Assembly (NCBI GenBank): GCA_036172665.1
Contig: CM069870.1
Location: 24,278,001-24,342,000, forward strand
Direction of reading: 5' to 3'
DNA from: Prosopocoilus inquinatus
Lineage: Eukaryota > Arthropoda > Insecta > Coleoptera > Lucanidae
DNA: 64,000 bases
Below the pieces are notes generated by a model. It made no database searches and had not been told where the DNA came from. It saw only the letters and a list, made by a program, of their open reading frames with translations. Numbering within the stretch: position 1 is the stretch's first letter; each line of letters starts with the position of its first letter. A program made the position numbers and the translations under genes. Positions 1 to 12,049 of the stretch are shown piece by piece.

Positions 1-1390
1 GCGTTCGAACTACAAAATTTGTAACTGCAATTTAAAATTAAAAAAATATATAAATAGTTCTTACATCTAAAATGTATCACTTGGTTCACATTAAATTTCG
101 ATTTCTTCATGGTTGTTTTGCTACGTACCATTTTTACCCTAAAAATGGTCGTAACAATACTAAATGTCATTATAGTAACAAAGAAAGAATTAGAGAATTA
201 TAAAAGAAATTAATTTAAGCGGCTTTTCCACAAAATTTTTTCTCTGTTGATCTTAACTTCTTGACTACGCTATATAACATAATAATACCTTATATTTGTA
301 GAAAGGACAAGTAATGTAGAATTCGACTATGGTAAGATATACAGGTGTCCCATTAAAAAAAAAAGAGTTTTTCAATCATTTGAGTTTTGACTCACTCTGT
401 ATAAATGGTGGCAAATGAGATAAATTTTTCTATTAGAAAATAACATTAACCTATTTCTAAATACATTCGCAGTCACAAAATTTATTTGCAAAAAACTTCT
501 AACGTTAGAGAGGACGTTAAAGTTATGTTAATTTTTAGACAAAAGTAGTCATAACTTGTTAACCACCCAGTATAAAATATTAAAACTTTATATTTTTAGA
601 AAGGGCACGATTAGGACATTTCAAAAAGTGTATCATGTACAGGTGTTCCATTAAAAAAAAATATAACTTTGGTTCGCAATAACTTTACGGAACACCCTGT
701 ATTATTGAAAATAATTTTCAATTGTGGGCATTTACCCTGGTAATCATATGCCGCAGATTAATTTTTAGTGTCTTCTTAAATAACTTCATAAATGACCAAA
801 TTCAGAACTTTGCCGAACCCTGTAGGCTCCCCTTGTTGCCACTGGTTGCAGGTTAAGTCTTCAACCTGTATAGGACTGCCATCAATTTTAATGGATATTA
901 AATTCCGTATGTCCATTCATTCATTTATTCGTTTACTCACGCCAAGCAAATACAAAATGAGAAGATGCAACGGATTTAAAAATTTGTGCTGAGAAAAAAA
1001 GATAAATAATCCATTAATTTTATGGCGTGCATCTCAGAGCTACCACCTTATAAACAAAACAATTAGCTTTTCAATTTAAAGAAGAAAAATGTCTGACGTT
1101 AAGTAAGCAACTAATTAAGTTCCCGGCTAGACTAGAGATTTAATTAATGCTTGAAGAAGAGAATAGGCGTCGAATTCAATCATTTTCTCAAAATATGTAC
1201 AGGGTTTTTTTTATATTTTGCACCCTACCTAGAGGGTCTATTTTAAGAGCTAGAGAAAAGCTTTAAATGCAAAAGTTGTAGGGTTTCATGCCTATTATCT
1301 TTCAGAGTTATCAGAAGAAACAAAAACGCATCGCAAATTGGAGAAAAAAATACAGTTTTTATTTTATTTTTATTTTAACGTTATACTGTT
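1..1390. other. AT-rich non-coding DNA with an old direct repeat
   Basis: I see no gene here. Two related blocks, about 291-364 and 589-662, both run from a tatatttntagaaagg start to an acaggtgtyccattaaaaaa end. They look like two remnants of one transposon family. The rest is AT-rich with frequent stops in all frames. Confidence 0.5.
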
Positions 1391-1398
1391 TTTTTTTT

Positions 1399-1516
1399 TA
1401 ATTCGGAGGAGTACTTTGAAATTTTGGCCGGAATTGACCAATAACGAGGTTCGTTTAACCAATGACAAAGCTCGTTTTTAACGCCGCCAAAATTTCAAAG
1501 TACTCCTCCTAATTAA
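1399..1516. repeat. 118-bp inverted repeat (MITE-like hairpin)
   Basis: The ends TTAATTCGGAGGAGTACTTTG and CAAAGTACTCCTCCTAATTAA are near-perfect inverted copies, and the arms continue inward through AAATTTTGGC. The middle is short, so transcribed RNA would fold into one hairpin. This is typical of a small non-autonomous DNA transposon. Confidence 0.65.
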
Positions 1517-2300
1517 GAAACGTTTGTTGTTCAACAAAAAAATGAATTAAATTTGAAAGGGATCCGTGAAAATTTTTATTTTCTTGTAAGGGGTAAATGC
1601 TTGGAAGATTTTGGGAACCCCCTGGTCTACAGGAACCAAAAAGACTTTCAAAGAAAAAAAATAGGGAAAACATTTTTATTTTTCCAAAGCTGCAGAAAAT
1701 TATAAGAGGCTTTGCTGCTTTGCGTTATAAAGCGCTCAGTATAAGGTGATTTCTTCTTCAAGTTTTTTTTTTAGATCGCCACGCCGCGCCGGTTTTAATT
1801 TCAAACGTATTTTTTTCCCGGCCGAACGAAACGATTACGCCAACATTTATTACAATATTTATTTGCGGAGTTCCGGTCTGTGTTTTCACAACCGCCCCGA
1901 CCAAGGGGGCCACTATTGTTTTGTTATAATTAAGGCAAACACTCATTTCGAGCGCACGCTGCGGGTGGCCCCATATGTTCGTGGACCTCCGGCATTCTCG
2001 AAAATCTTGACTTGTTTTTGCTACAAAGGGGGTGGTATTTTTAGGTTTATTCCCTGCTTGAAATCCGCAAGTAAATGACAGCTTTACCACAACCATTCCT
2101 TATTTAATTATTGTTATCGCAGTAAGACTTGATTTTAAATTAATAGGTTGGCTACCATTTTAAATCAGACAAATTTAATTTAATGTCATTATAAAGTCAA
2201 ATGTCAAATTGTGAGTATTCAAGTCAGATTGATTGAGCAGTTTTGTCAATTATGACGATGAGTGAACAAAAGCCTAAGTGATTATATTTAAAAATATATG
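1517..2300. other. GC-richer island, no convincing gene
   Basis: Between about 1770 and 2090 the DNA is clearly less AT-rich than its surroundings, and it is open on both strands for about 110 codons. Neither reading has a recognisable domain, start context or splice signal. It may be a regulatory element or an old exon. I cannot decide which. Confidence 0.3.
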
Positions 2301-5040
2301 TTTGCATTAGAACGGCTACCTTTTGTTTTTTCTTTTCTTCTTTGGTATTATCGTTGTTAATATCTCACGTTGTGTTCTGCTTTGAAATTAGCCTTTACTT
2401 TTTCTTTTGTTTTGTTTTCTTATTTTAAACTGCAACTGAAAGAACAGAATTCTTTCAGTTGTCTTAATCATATTCTTTACAATCAGCCAACTTTTGTTTT
2501 TCTTTATTTTTGTTGACGACTGTCTTATGTTTTTTTTTTGTTTTTCGTTGGTGTGTTCGTCCTGCTTTGTTTTTCGATTTTTAGTTCTTTTTTTTGTACT
2601 TTGCTTGATTTAGGTGCTCTGTCCTTCTTTTTTCGTTTTATCTGCAAAACCATCGCTTAATTTTGCTTTTCCCTTAGCGACTTTCTATTTCTTTTCTTTT
2701 TTTATTTACATCGCAGCATTTCTTACTTTCTTTTTGGCGAGCGACGGTCTAGTCCTTTTTCTTCAAGTACGTTTTGATTAGCTTTTGTTTTTCATTTCCT
2801 TTTGTTTCTTTTTTATTCTTGATTATTTCCTATTATTTTCGCTTCGGAGATTTTATTGTTGTTTGTATCGTAATCGATTCTCTCTTCTTCATTTTCGCTT
2901 AAAACTATCGTTTTTCTTTCACCTTCAACCGCACTGTAAATGTCATTGGTTTCTATTCCGTTCCGTTTTTCTTTTCTTTCGAAATCTCGATCGTATTTTG
3001 TTCTTCATTCAACCGCGATTTAATCGGCGTTCGTTTTCTTTTTGTTTTCTTGGTTTTTATTCGTGATTTGGTTCTTTTTCATTCTTCATTCTACAGTGTT
3101 TGTTTTTGGCTCTTGTTTCCTCCTTGTTTCAACCGCGATTTAATCGGCGTTTGGTTTTGTTTTGTTTTCTTGGTTTTTATTCGTGATTTGTTTTTTTTTT
3201 CATTCTTCATTCTGCAGTCTTTGTTTTTGGCTCTTGTTTCCTCGTTTTCTATTTGTTTTTGTGTTTCATTTACTTACGGGTAAATTCGAAGCGATGGGTT
3301 TTATTTTGTCCTTTATTTCCTGCCAGTTTCTTGACTTGCAAAATAGTCGCTTTTTCGGTATTTTTTTTTCGTTCGTCTTTTTTTTCTTTTGTTTTTCGTG
3401 CATTTAGTTTCTTCTTAATCAAATTGGCTTTCCTCATTTTATTTTGACTCGCTTTTACAGTTCTCATTTGTTTCCTATGAATTCGTATTTATTTGCAAGA
3501 ACTTGGTACCTACTTCTGTTTTTTTTTTAATTCATTTGATGCTTTTTATTTCTCTTTTATTTATTCATATCTTGTTCAAGCTTTTTTACAGCCGCCTTTT
3601 GTTTTTAACTAGTTTTCTTCGTCTGGAGATTCATTTGTTTTTGATTCGGTCTTAAGCAGTCGATCTTCTTTTGTTTTTTTTCTGTTCTTTATGCTTTTGC
3701 ACTACGTATTTTTCTTTTGTTTTTGACTCATTTTTTGTTTGATTTTAACATCGTGGTACTTCTATTTTTTTTTAAATTATTTTATGCTTTGACTTCTCTT
3801 TTGTTTACTTTTATCAATTTATTTTTCACATTTTGTTGTTCGACGCTTTATGTCTTTTGCTCTTTTTCCTCTGGAGATTCATTTGTTTTTGGGTTTTTGG
3901 TTCATCTAAGATCTAAGCAGTTGATCTTCCTCTGTTTTTTTTCTGTTCTTTAAGCTTTTACACTAAGTATTTCTCTTTTGTTTTTAACTCCTTTTTATAG
4001 TTCTCTTTTGTTTGCCACGAGTTTTTTTTTATTTGCAAAAGCTTTCGATTATTTTCATTTTTTCGTTTGTTCATCTTAGTATCCTATGTATTTCTCTTTT
4101 GACTCATTTTTATAGTTCTCTTTTGCTTGAGATTCATTTGTTTTTGAGTTTTGGGTTCATCTAAGCAGTCGATCTTCTTCTGTTTTTTTTTGTTCTTTAT
4201 TACGTAGTGCAAACAAAAAATGGAAGAAAATAATCGAAAACTTTTGCAAGTAAAAAGAAACTCTTAGGAAACAAAAGAGAACTATAAAAAGGACTCAAAA
4301 ACAAAAGAAATTATTTTTTTTATTTGCAAAAGCTTTCGACGATTTTCCATTTTTTGTGTTTGTTCATCTTAGTGTCCTGGTACTTCTGGTTTTTTAAAAT
4401 TCATTTTATACTGTTGTATTTCTCTTTTGTTTATGTCTATCAAATTGATTTTTCACATTTTGTTGATTGACATCTTTTTAGAGCTATCTTTTGTTTTCTA
4501 CAAGTTTTTTTTTAATTTTTCGTCTGGAGATTCGTTTGATTTTTGTTCAACTTAGTCGTCAATCCTTGTTTATTTTATTTTTTCTGTTCTTTAAGCTTTT
4601 GCCCTATGTATTTTTATTTTTTTTTTCAACTCCTTTTTATAGTTCTCTTTTGTTTTTGTTTTTTCTATTTTTTTATGCTTTAGTATCACGTATTTTTCTT
4701 TTCTTATACAATACATTTTGCGCTTGTTTGTAGTTCATAGTTTTCATTTGTTTTGTGTCTCATTTGTCATCTTTCGTTTTGCTCACTGTATTTCGTTTCC
4801 CTTTTATGTTTATCGTATTACTGACTTTGTTGCAGTTTGCTTTAATTTTCTACGAATTGGTGTTATGGATCTTTTCTTTTGTTTTTGTTTTTTTGTTCAC
4901 CTAACGCCTTGTATATACCTTGTTGTTGCTGCTGCTGCTTTCAATTCTTCTTTGTTTATAACTTTTTTTTAATCTGTTCTGATTTTTGATATAGGTACCA
5001 AATCGTCGATTTTCTGTTTTTTTTTTTTTTTATTTATGAA
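2300..5040. repeat. T-rich low-complexity repeat field
   Basis: About 2.7 kb is dominated on the + strand by T runs broken by short recurring words such as gatcttcttttgtttt, tttcgacgattttc and attcattttatgc. One clear tandem duplication has a period of about 120 bp (about 3008-3127 and 3128-3243, both starting near AACCGCGATTTAATCGGCG). The same words recur at 56.05-56.55 kb and 59.87-61.6 kb. Open frames in it encode only Phe/Leu/Ser-rich runs and are not genes. Confidence 0.7.
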
Positions 5041-5279
5041 TTTAGAAGAAATTTGGGGGCTTTTGGCTACTTTTTCTCGATAAGTTGGCGATATTACCTG
5101 CAGAAAATCTGTCAACCCTGACTGACTCATCATAAAGTCCTTGAGTTAAAAGAAAATTGATCTAATTTTTAATGCAGTGTTCTATTTTAATTCATACACA
5201 GTGCCTACACACAAACAAAAAAAAAATAAATGATTCATTCGTTTTTTAGAAACCGCAAAGATCTTCTGAATATGGCAGA

Positions 5280-5775
5280 GCTCATTATCATAAAGCGTGT
5301 TTGTTTAATTCTAAGCCGGCCGGTTAGTTAGATCAACATTTTAAACAAATCCGTGTAAATCAATCTGATCGGTAAATCATTCGCGCTCGTGATTCATCGC
5401 CTCTAACGCTTTTCACTTCTTCTTCCTCTTGATTTACCGCCGCCATAGAAAGATCAAAGCGATATACGAAGCAAGGCGCTTGACGACTTAATCTAATGAT
5501 CGATCACCTTTGCGCTAAATGATTTAGTAGAGATTTCATCGGCAACACAGATTACAACACACAACGCCTAATCCAAATCTAATAGGCCGCCGACTTTTCC
5601 GCCGAAAGAGGTCGCCCACCACCGGACGGCGCAATGCCATTATTACACGCGTATAAATTATGTAGTTTAATAATCGCCTTGTGGTTGGTACACGTGCTCA
5701 TTATAAGCGCATTTCTGTATTGAGCCGTTCAAGGTCGTGAGTGTTTGAGGCAATTGATCGTTTGAAATAAATTTG
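5280..5775. promoter_or_regulatory. Complex non-repetitive island, candidate regulatory element
   Basis: This stretch has balanced composition, no repeats and stops in every frame, between two low-complexity fields. It contains CCCACCACCGGACGGC near 5615, a near match to CCGCCCACCGGACGGC near 16035 in another such island. Regulatory function is inference from composition only. Confidence 0.3.
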
Positions 5776-6051
5776 CCCAAGCAGAAAGGAATTTTGTCAT
5801 TGTATTGCCTGCCTGCCTGACCAACCGTCCAACAATGCTTGTCATGTCAAGAATCTCGTTTTTGTTCGAGAATTTAACTCATCTACCCGGTAATTTAAAT
5901 AAATATCTAGAAACAAAGCGTTACTCGGCAAATTCATATATTATAATAATCGATTTTTTTCCTGTCTTTATAGGTTGTTGCTTCTTGAAATTAAAAAAGC
6001 TGTTGGCTTTGAATTAAATAAGTAAATAACTTGCAGAAATGAAATTTAATG

Positions 6052-6263
6052 AAGTATAAGTGAGTGGCTCAGCGATTAGCCCAGCCGACAGTGAAAGTCG
6101 TGTCACTCATCGACGTGGGTTCGAATCCCACCAGGACCACGGATGTTTGTATTGTCGATTGTGACTGAGCTACTTAAAACATAGCAGTTTATCTGGGAAA
6201 AATATCATGCCAAAAGGCAACCATATGCGGTGACAGTGCGAAGCAAATAAAAAAAGAAAAGAA
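6052..6263 (+). mobile_element. tRNA-derived SINE with perfect 11-bp target-site duplication
   Basis: The head has a Pol III A box (TGGCTCAGCGA at 6065) and B box (GGTTCGAATCC at 6118). A tRNA-unrelated body and an A-rich tail (about 6247-6263) follow. The 11-mer GAAATTTAATG occurs immediately before (6041-6051) and immediately after (6264-6274) the element. That is the duplication expected from LINE-mediated insertion. The head does not fold as an intact tRNA, so this is not a tRNA gene. Confidence 0.85.
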
Positions 6264-6430
6264 GAAATTTAATGTCAGATTAGATCAAACAAGATGAAAT
6301 CTGAAAGTATCAACAAAAATGCCAGTTTGTTTCCAAACCCCACCAAATGTTATAAATTACTAGGGACCATAGCTCTAATCTGGTGACAAAATCTAGGTTA
6401 TGTTAAAGCAACGTTGCCAACTACGCTACA

Positions 6431-6674
6431 ATTGAAGACACGAATGAATGAAGGTGTTACGTCGCATTTTTTAAATCAGTACTTTTATTGATTTTTTTCA
6501 ACAACTTTGGCATAAATGTGCGAAATTAAAGTACGAATAATATAGTAATGCAATAGGAGTCGCCAGTTCAATCAATAAAAGAGCAGATAAGTTCCAATGG
6601 AATACTTTTAATTGTAATTTAGGCTCATTTCTAATTTTGTGACATAACACCTTCATCCATTCTTGTCTTCGATT
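6431..6674. mobile_element. MITE with ~33-bp terminal inverted repeats
   Basis: The left end ATTGAAGACACGAATGAATG followed by AAGGTGTTACGTC is mirrored at the right end as GACATAACACCTTCATCCATT followed by CTTGTCTTCGAT. The interior is AT-rich and non-coding. A 115-codon frame on the - strand partly overlaps it and is considered spurious. Confidence 0.65.
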
Positions 6675-7099
6675 ATATAATTTACGCCATAACATGTTGG
6701 TGAAAAAAAAAAAACAAAAATGAAAAACAATTTTTATTTCCACTAAAAGTTTTTTTTTCAGAATCGCACACAGAATTTCAGCATTTTCAATGACAAATCC
6801 AATATTTAATTTTATGTCATGCTCGACATATCCGATTTTGGACAACTAGGGATTCTATGAGCGCCCTCAAATCTGTCAACCTTTTCTGTCACTTTTCTGT
6901 CATTTTACGTCATGTCACTTGATTTTCAAGGCGAGGTCGTAATTCGAATTCTAACTTTTCAAACAAAAACGCTCGTTCTCTCAGTTTTGATTTTTTTATT
7001 GTGAAATGTTGCGGTGCGATACCTATTGATCACCGAAATGCCATATAAATTCAACATTCAAATGCATGCAGCCGGGGTAGACAGTTGGCAACACTGTGT

Positions 7100-8790
7100 T
7101 GAAGTGAAAACTGACGTGATTGAAAAAGACATTGATTTTTTCGTTAACAAAAGTGAAAGAAAAGAAAGACGTCGTGAAAAGACATTAATTTTTTCGTTAA
7201 TAAAAATAGAAGAAAAACATAAACCGAAAAGAAAGTTGTTGATCTGAAAGCCTTCAAAAATTAAACGAAGAAAGTAAGGGAAACAAATGACGATCGCGTT
7301 ATTATTGGCAAACGAATGAGGAGGGCAGAAAATTATTTTTTGATTGTTTAATTTCAGAAAACATTATCGACAAATAAAAATATTAAAAAAGAATACGTTT
7401 TTAATTTTTGAAAAAAAATTAATCGGAATGGAAAAGAAAGAGACGGTAAGTTATACAAAAGGAGATGAAGAAAAACAAACAATTGACGATCGTAAATTTG
7501 GTGAAAGAAATAAGTGAGGCAAAAAGAGCCAAAAAAATAAGGAAATTGTTTATTCGAAATCCATCAAAATCGACGAAAGCAAGAGAAACAAAAGACGATC
7601 GTGGTGTTCGAGAAAGAATGAGGAAGAGAGAAAATTTTTAAACATTCAGTTTCAGAGAACAACAAAAACTTTTAGTTCCAGAAAACATAGTTAACAAAAA
7701 AAAATATTAAAAAAGAGAACATTTTTGGTTCTTCAAAAAAATCTAATCGAAATGGAGAAGAACAAAACGTCAACTTCGAAAGGAAAAGAAGAAAAAAGAG
7801 AGAAAAACAAACAAGTGACGATCGTAAATTTTGCGACAGAAAACGAAATACATATTATTTTTTTTTTTTTTAATGGACACAAGAAAGAAGAAACAAATGA
7901 CGATCGTAATATTCGAGAAAGAACGAGGGGGATAGAAGATTTTTATCGTTCAGTATCCGATCATTTGGGTCATCGTTGACAAACAAAAATTTAAGAAAAA
8001 CATTTTTGACTCTTGAGAAAAATCGAATCGGAATAGAGAAAAAGAAACAATGACTTCGAAAAAAAAAAGAAAATCAAACAAATGACGATCGTATATTTAA
8101 CGAAAGCTAGAATGACAAGTAAGCAAATGAAGATCGTAATTCCTAAGGGAAACAAAGCAAAAAAAAATTATTAATCCGATACCCATCAAAATCGACGAAA
8201 TAAGAAAGAAATAAAAACAAATGACGATCGTGTTGTTCGAGAAAGAATGAGGAAGAGAGTAGAATTTTTGACATTCAGAAAACAACAAAACAATTAGAAA
8301 ATAGGGAACATTTTTGAGTTTGAATTGATTTTGATTTGACTCTTGAAAAAATGTAATCGAAATGAAAAAGAAGAAAATGTTCATTTGGAAAGAAAAAGAA
8401 GAAAAGAGATAGAAAATCAAGCAAATGACGATCGTAAATGTAGCGATAAAAATATGTGAAGAGAAAAAAACGAGATATTTATGAACAAAAATGCAAACAA
8501 GCAAGAGAAAACAAATGACGATTGTGACATTTGAGAAAAAGTGAGGATAGAAGATTTTGATCATTAAGTCATTCGGTCATCGTTGACAAATAAGACTTAA
8601 AACAAAAAAGAAGACGAACGTCGTTTATGACTTTTGAAATAAATCTGATCGAAATGGAAAATAAAGAAATGATGACTTCAAAAAGGAAAACAAGAAAAAC
8701 AAACGAATGACGACGGCGGATTTAACGAAAGGAACGATGACAGGAGAACAAATGACGATCGTAATTCATAAAAAAAGAATTAATTTCAGA
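7100..8790. repeat. A-rich field with a recurring TGACGATCGT motif
   Basis: About 1.7 kb of A/G-rich DNA in which the phrase AAATGACGATCGTAA, or a one- to two-base variant, occurs about a dozen times (near 7284, 7484, 7595, 7815, 7897, 8082, 8128, 8220, 8425, 8515, 8707 and 8752). Each copy is usually followed by cgaaag or cgagaaag. Spacing is irregular. The same phrase recurs at 51.6-52.1 kb. In the opposite orientation it appears in the T-rich fields near 12.1, 12.96 and 23.57 kb. Confidence 0.7.
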
Positions 8791-8844
8791 AAATCCATTT
8801 ATCTAACCAAATAATAATAATAATAATAATTGTATTGTGACAAC

Positions 8845-9320
8845 CAGTGTTGTTAATAGTTTTTTGGACAAAAAAATCACTAAAAGCAGACAATAATTCC
8901 CTGAAAATTTCACTAGAAACAAATACCGAAAAACAAAATTAAGCATATTAAATAGGATTGGTAGCATTTCTTTACCCAAAATGATATCTACTGTTTAAAT
9001 ACGACTTCCTCTGTGAAGACGTATTTTAAGAGTACCGTTTTGGTGGAAAATGAAAAATGACAGGAAACTGTAATTGTATTTATCTACTTTTTGCTTTTGA
9101 CCGTTAATTTACGGCAAAACGACAGAATGTCAGTAAACAGAATCAAGTGATATATTCATTTATTTAGTGCTTTATTCCTAATAAAATCACTAAATTTGTC
9201 ACTAAACAATATGGTCGCGACGTCACTAATTTTTCGACGTGACCGAACTCGTTAGAAGTGATCTTAAATTTTAATAGAAAATCACAAGATCAAAAAAAAA
9301 TCATTAAATCGGCAACACTG
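8845..9320. mobile_element. Possible hAT-type non-autonomous element
   Basis: The ends read CAGTGTTG and CAACACTG, with poorly matched AT-rich sequence just inside. This fits the CAG...CTG ends of hAT elements. I do not see a matching 8-bp target duplication, so the limits are uncertain. Confidence 0.4.
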
Positions 9321-9386
9321 GACGTGAGTTTACAGGTTCTGTTGATAAGGAACTCATTTTCTATTCTTGGTGGCCATCGCTAATTA

Positions 9387-9832
9387 TACAGGGTGTTTAA
9401 AAAGACGTTCGAATACTGTAAGCATGAATAGTACTCATCAAGAGCAATAAAAACGTCTTAGTAAGTATAGGTCCGCAAATAATTTTTTTTCAAGGATAGA
9501 ATTAATTTTTCAATGAAGTTAAAAAATGGTATTCAAGAAAATCAAGGACTATTCGAAAGAATAAGAGCTTCTTTTCGTCGAAGATGTGAAGCCTGTGTGT
9601 AAGCGGTAGGTGGACATGTAGAATATTTTATTTAATTATTTTTATGTCTAGATAATCACACGTTTACTTGTTTCTTTATAATAATACATTTTTTTAACTT
9701 CAATGGAAAATCTCTATCATGGAAAAATTATTCGCGGACCTATACTTTCTAAGACTTTTTTGTTGCTCTTGATGAGTACTATTCATGGTTACAGTATCCG
9801 AACGTTTTTTTTTTTTTTTTAACCCGATATAT
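9387..9832. mobile_element. Long-arm inverted-repeat element
   Basis: The left arm (about 9387-9535) and right arm (about 9690-9832) are inverted copies of well over 100 bp. The shared words are GAATAGTACTCATCAAGAGCAA and TATAGGTCCGC. The left end carries the ACAGGGTGTTT ending seen in several other elements in the window. The interior does not code. Confidence 0.75.
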
Positions 9833-9844
9833 TCGACCTCATGG

Positions 9845-9968
9845 CTATTTTCATAATCAGACTTTAAGGAAGATTTAATTAGAGTAACTTTAAGAATAAG
9901 GTATCAAAATGCATTTTTTTAGGTTAAAGTGACTTTAAATTTAATGTCTGATTATGAAAACGGTCCTA
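9845..9968. repeat. Short inverted repeat (MITE-like)
   Basis: The left end TTTTCATAATCAGACTTTAA is mirrored at the right by TCTGATTATGAAAACG, with CTTTAA-rich sequence inside both arms. This is another foldback element of about 120 bp. Confidence 0.6.
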
Positions 9969-9969
9969 A

Positions 9970-11170
9970 GTTACGCAAAACTAATAAAAACAACCGGATG
10001 TGTTATCATTAAATGAAAACGTCACTGTCACTAAATCGGTCGTGAAATCGCCCTAAGCCCTAGGCTTCAGGCATGTCGAAATTTACTAATCTTTCTGTGA
10101 AAATTCAAAAGACAGTCACCAGATCTAATAACCAAACTTTTAGCTGTCAATAATGACATCTGATCACCTTAATAATGACATTAATTCACATGCGTCATTT
10201 ATAGCCATCATCTACGTCACGACAACATTCTTTCAGACTCGCATTGTATTTTCATTTCTTACATAATTCTAATCCCAACCTCTACGGTATTGCTTTAAAC
10301 AAACACTTTTAGAACAAAACGTTTCTAGATAATTTGCATTTGTTCGAAAATGTTTCGAAACCTAACATCAAATGAAACAAAAACGAAAAAAAAAGACGTG
10401 TGTCTGAGGAGAGTAACGAAAACAAAACTTTCCAGTGAGTCAGTCACTTTGCCGAATTTATTATTAACAATCTGGCCCACGCTTTTTCGCCTGATGAATA
10501 TTTATTGTTCGTCATGATGCGAAATGGACATTAACACAGAACGCTAACCTTAATATTTGTTTCGATTTTGCGCGCCCGACACTTTCGAATCCGCTTGCAT
10601 AAATTCACGCGAGCGATTTATTGCCAACCGTCGAAATGAAAACATTTGTCAATTCGTGTTGACTTATGCAAGAAGAGGTCACACGTGAACATGCAGTTTA
10701 TGGAACGAACGGTCAATTGTTTGTGCAAGTGATTTTTTATTTAAAATTTTATGTAACTTTTGTAGGTATGTCTACTAAGACAGTACAGTTTGTTTCCTGA
10801 AATAAGAAAAATATTGGAAAATTGTTTTAGGTATTACAAAAAAATTGCGCAATCTTTGTGAAGCGGGAAGAGATTTCTTATCATGTTTTTGGCAGAGAAT
10901 CTTCTTCGTTCCTTTCATATAGGCAACCATACAAACGATTTTGTTTGTTTGGTTGCCTGCACTAAGGTTTTTTTTCTGAGAAAATATATTTTTTTAACAA
11001 ACAGGCATGTCATTAAAATTTCAGTTTACAGTAATTCAATGTTGTCGATTATTACACGTTAAAATTAAAAAAATAAACGAAATTATTTCTAATTTTGATT
11101 CGCCTATTATTTCAATTCTGAAATCAGAATCAGAATAGATCGATTTTTTGCTGAATTGGTTAAAGTCCGC
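9970..11170. other. Non-coding DNA with a complex island at 10.4-10.72 kb
   Basis: No gene is visible. About 10420-10720 is non-repetitive with balanced composition and several homeodomain-like TTTATTG/TAAT words. It could be a conserved non-coding element. The rest is ordinary AT-rich sequence. Confidence 0.3.
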
Positions 11171-11177
11171 TTTACAC

Positions 11178-11206
11178 TATGCAATGCAATGCAATGCAAT
11201 GCAATG
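11178..11206. repeat. (GCAAT)n microsatellite
   Basis: Five tandem copies of the 5-mer ATGCA/GCAAT are followed by diverged copies. A CAAA microsatellite lies at about 11505-11529. Confidence 0.9.
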
Positions 11207-11563
11207 TAAGCAATCCTTGCTCGCAGCATGACATTTCAGCAATTTCTGTGTAATTGCAACGAATGGTGTAAATGTAATTACTTCTAAGCGTAAATATTTT
11301 TAAAATATTTAAATTTAATTATATTTTAACATATTGCAGTGATAAGTGACTAGACATGCAACAGAAATTCATATAAGAGAAAAAAAATTAACAAAAAAAT
11401 ACTGAAATACATAAAACTGACCTGAAGAGCACCTCGACGAGCTGCTTCTGACATTTCATTTACAAGGATCTTATAAACACACAGTAATACAACACCCCTA
11501 CAACAAACAGCAAACAAACAAACAAACAAAAAGCAGATTTAAAATTTTGTTAAATTGCGACAA

Positions 11564-12049
11564 TACAGGGTGATTCAAAATAAGTGTCCGATCCGTCAAC
11601 CACAGGTAGTACACAGAAAAAGAAAATAAAAAGTCTGTATGCACAGGGGGTCTAACATCTATAGTTTTTGAGATAAAATGCATTGAATACTCAGATATTA
11701 ATATTAATATAATTGGTTGATGGGCACTAATGCAGCTAGATTACGTCACAAGAGCAATGAACTCGCGTGAAATAGAACGAAACACTGGCGTTTACTTTTA
11801 AATGAAACTCTAAAACGTTTTTATTTATGACTTTCTGTGGAAAAAAAATGTGTAATACGCAACTCTTTCACTCGAATTTCGGACTAGTGTATGTATACGT
11901 AAGAAATGAATAATAATTTCCATTTTGGATTCAAAGGAGGTTAATTTCTGAAATGCTTCTAACAGAATTATTTCCTGCAATTTTGCACTTGCATGACCTT
12001 AGTGAAGACGCTCCTAACGGTTCAGACACTTATTCAGAATCACCCTGTA
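11564..12049. mobile_element. 486-bp MITE, ACAGGGTGATTC family
   Basis: The terminal inverted repeats are TACAGGGTGATTCAAAATAA at the left and TTATTCAGAATCACCCTGTA at the right, extending through GTGTC. The interior has no transposase frame. The element at 26763-27296 shares the same end sequence. Confidence 0.75.

Noticed and set aside
1746..2096. Protein genes on either strand of the GC-richer island
   Set aside because: Both frames are open by composition; neither has a recognisable domain or splice context. Kept only as an unexplained island.
2785..4972. Phe/Leu-rich open frames that could look like membrane proteins
   Set aside because: They arise from T-rich low-complexity DNA (TTT, CTT, TTC codons). 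The same happens at 56 kb and 60-61.6 kb.
6060..6150. tRNA gene
   Set aside because: A and B boxes are present, but the arms do not pair as a tRNA, and the A-rich tail plus target duplications identify a SINE.
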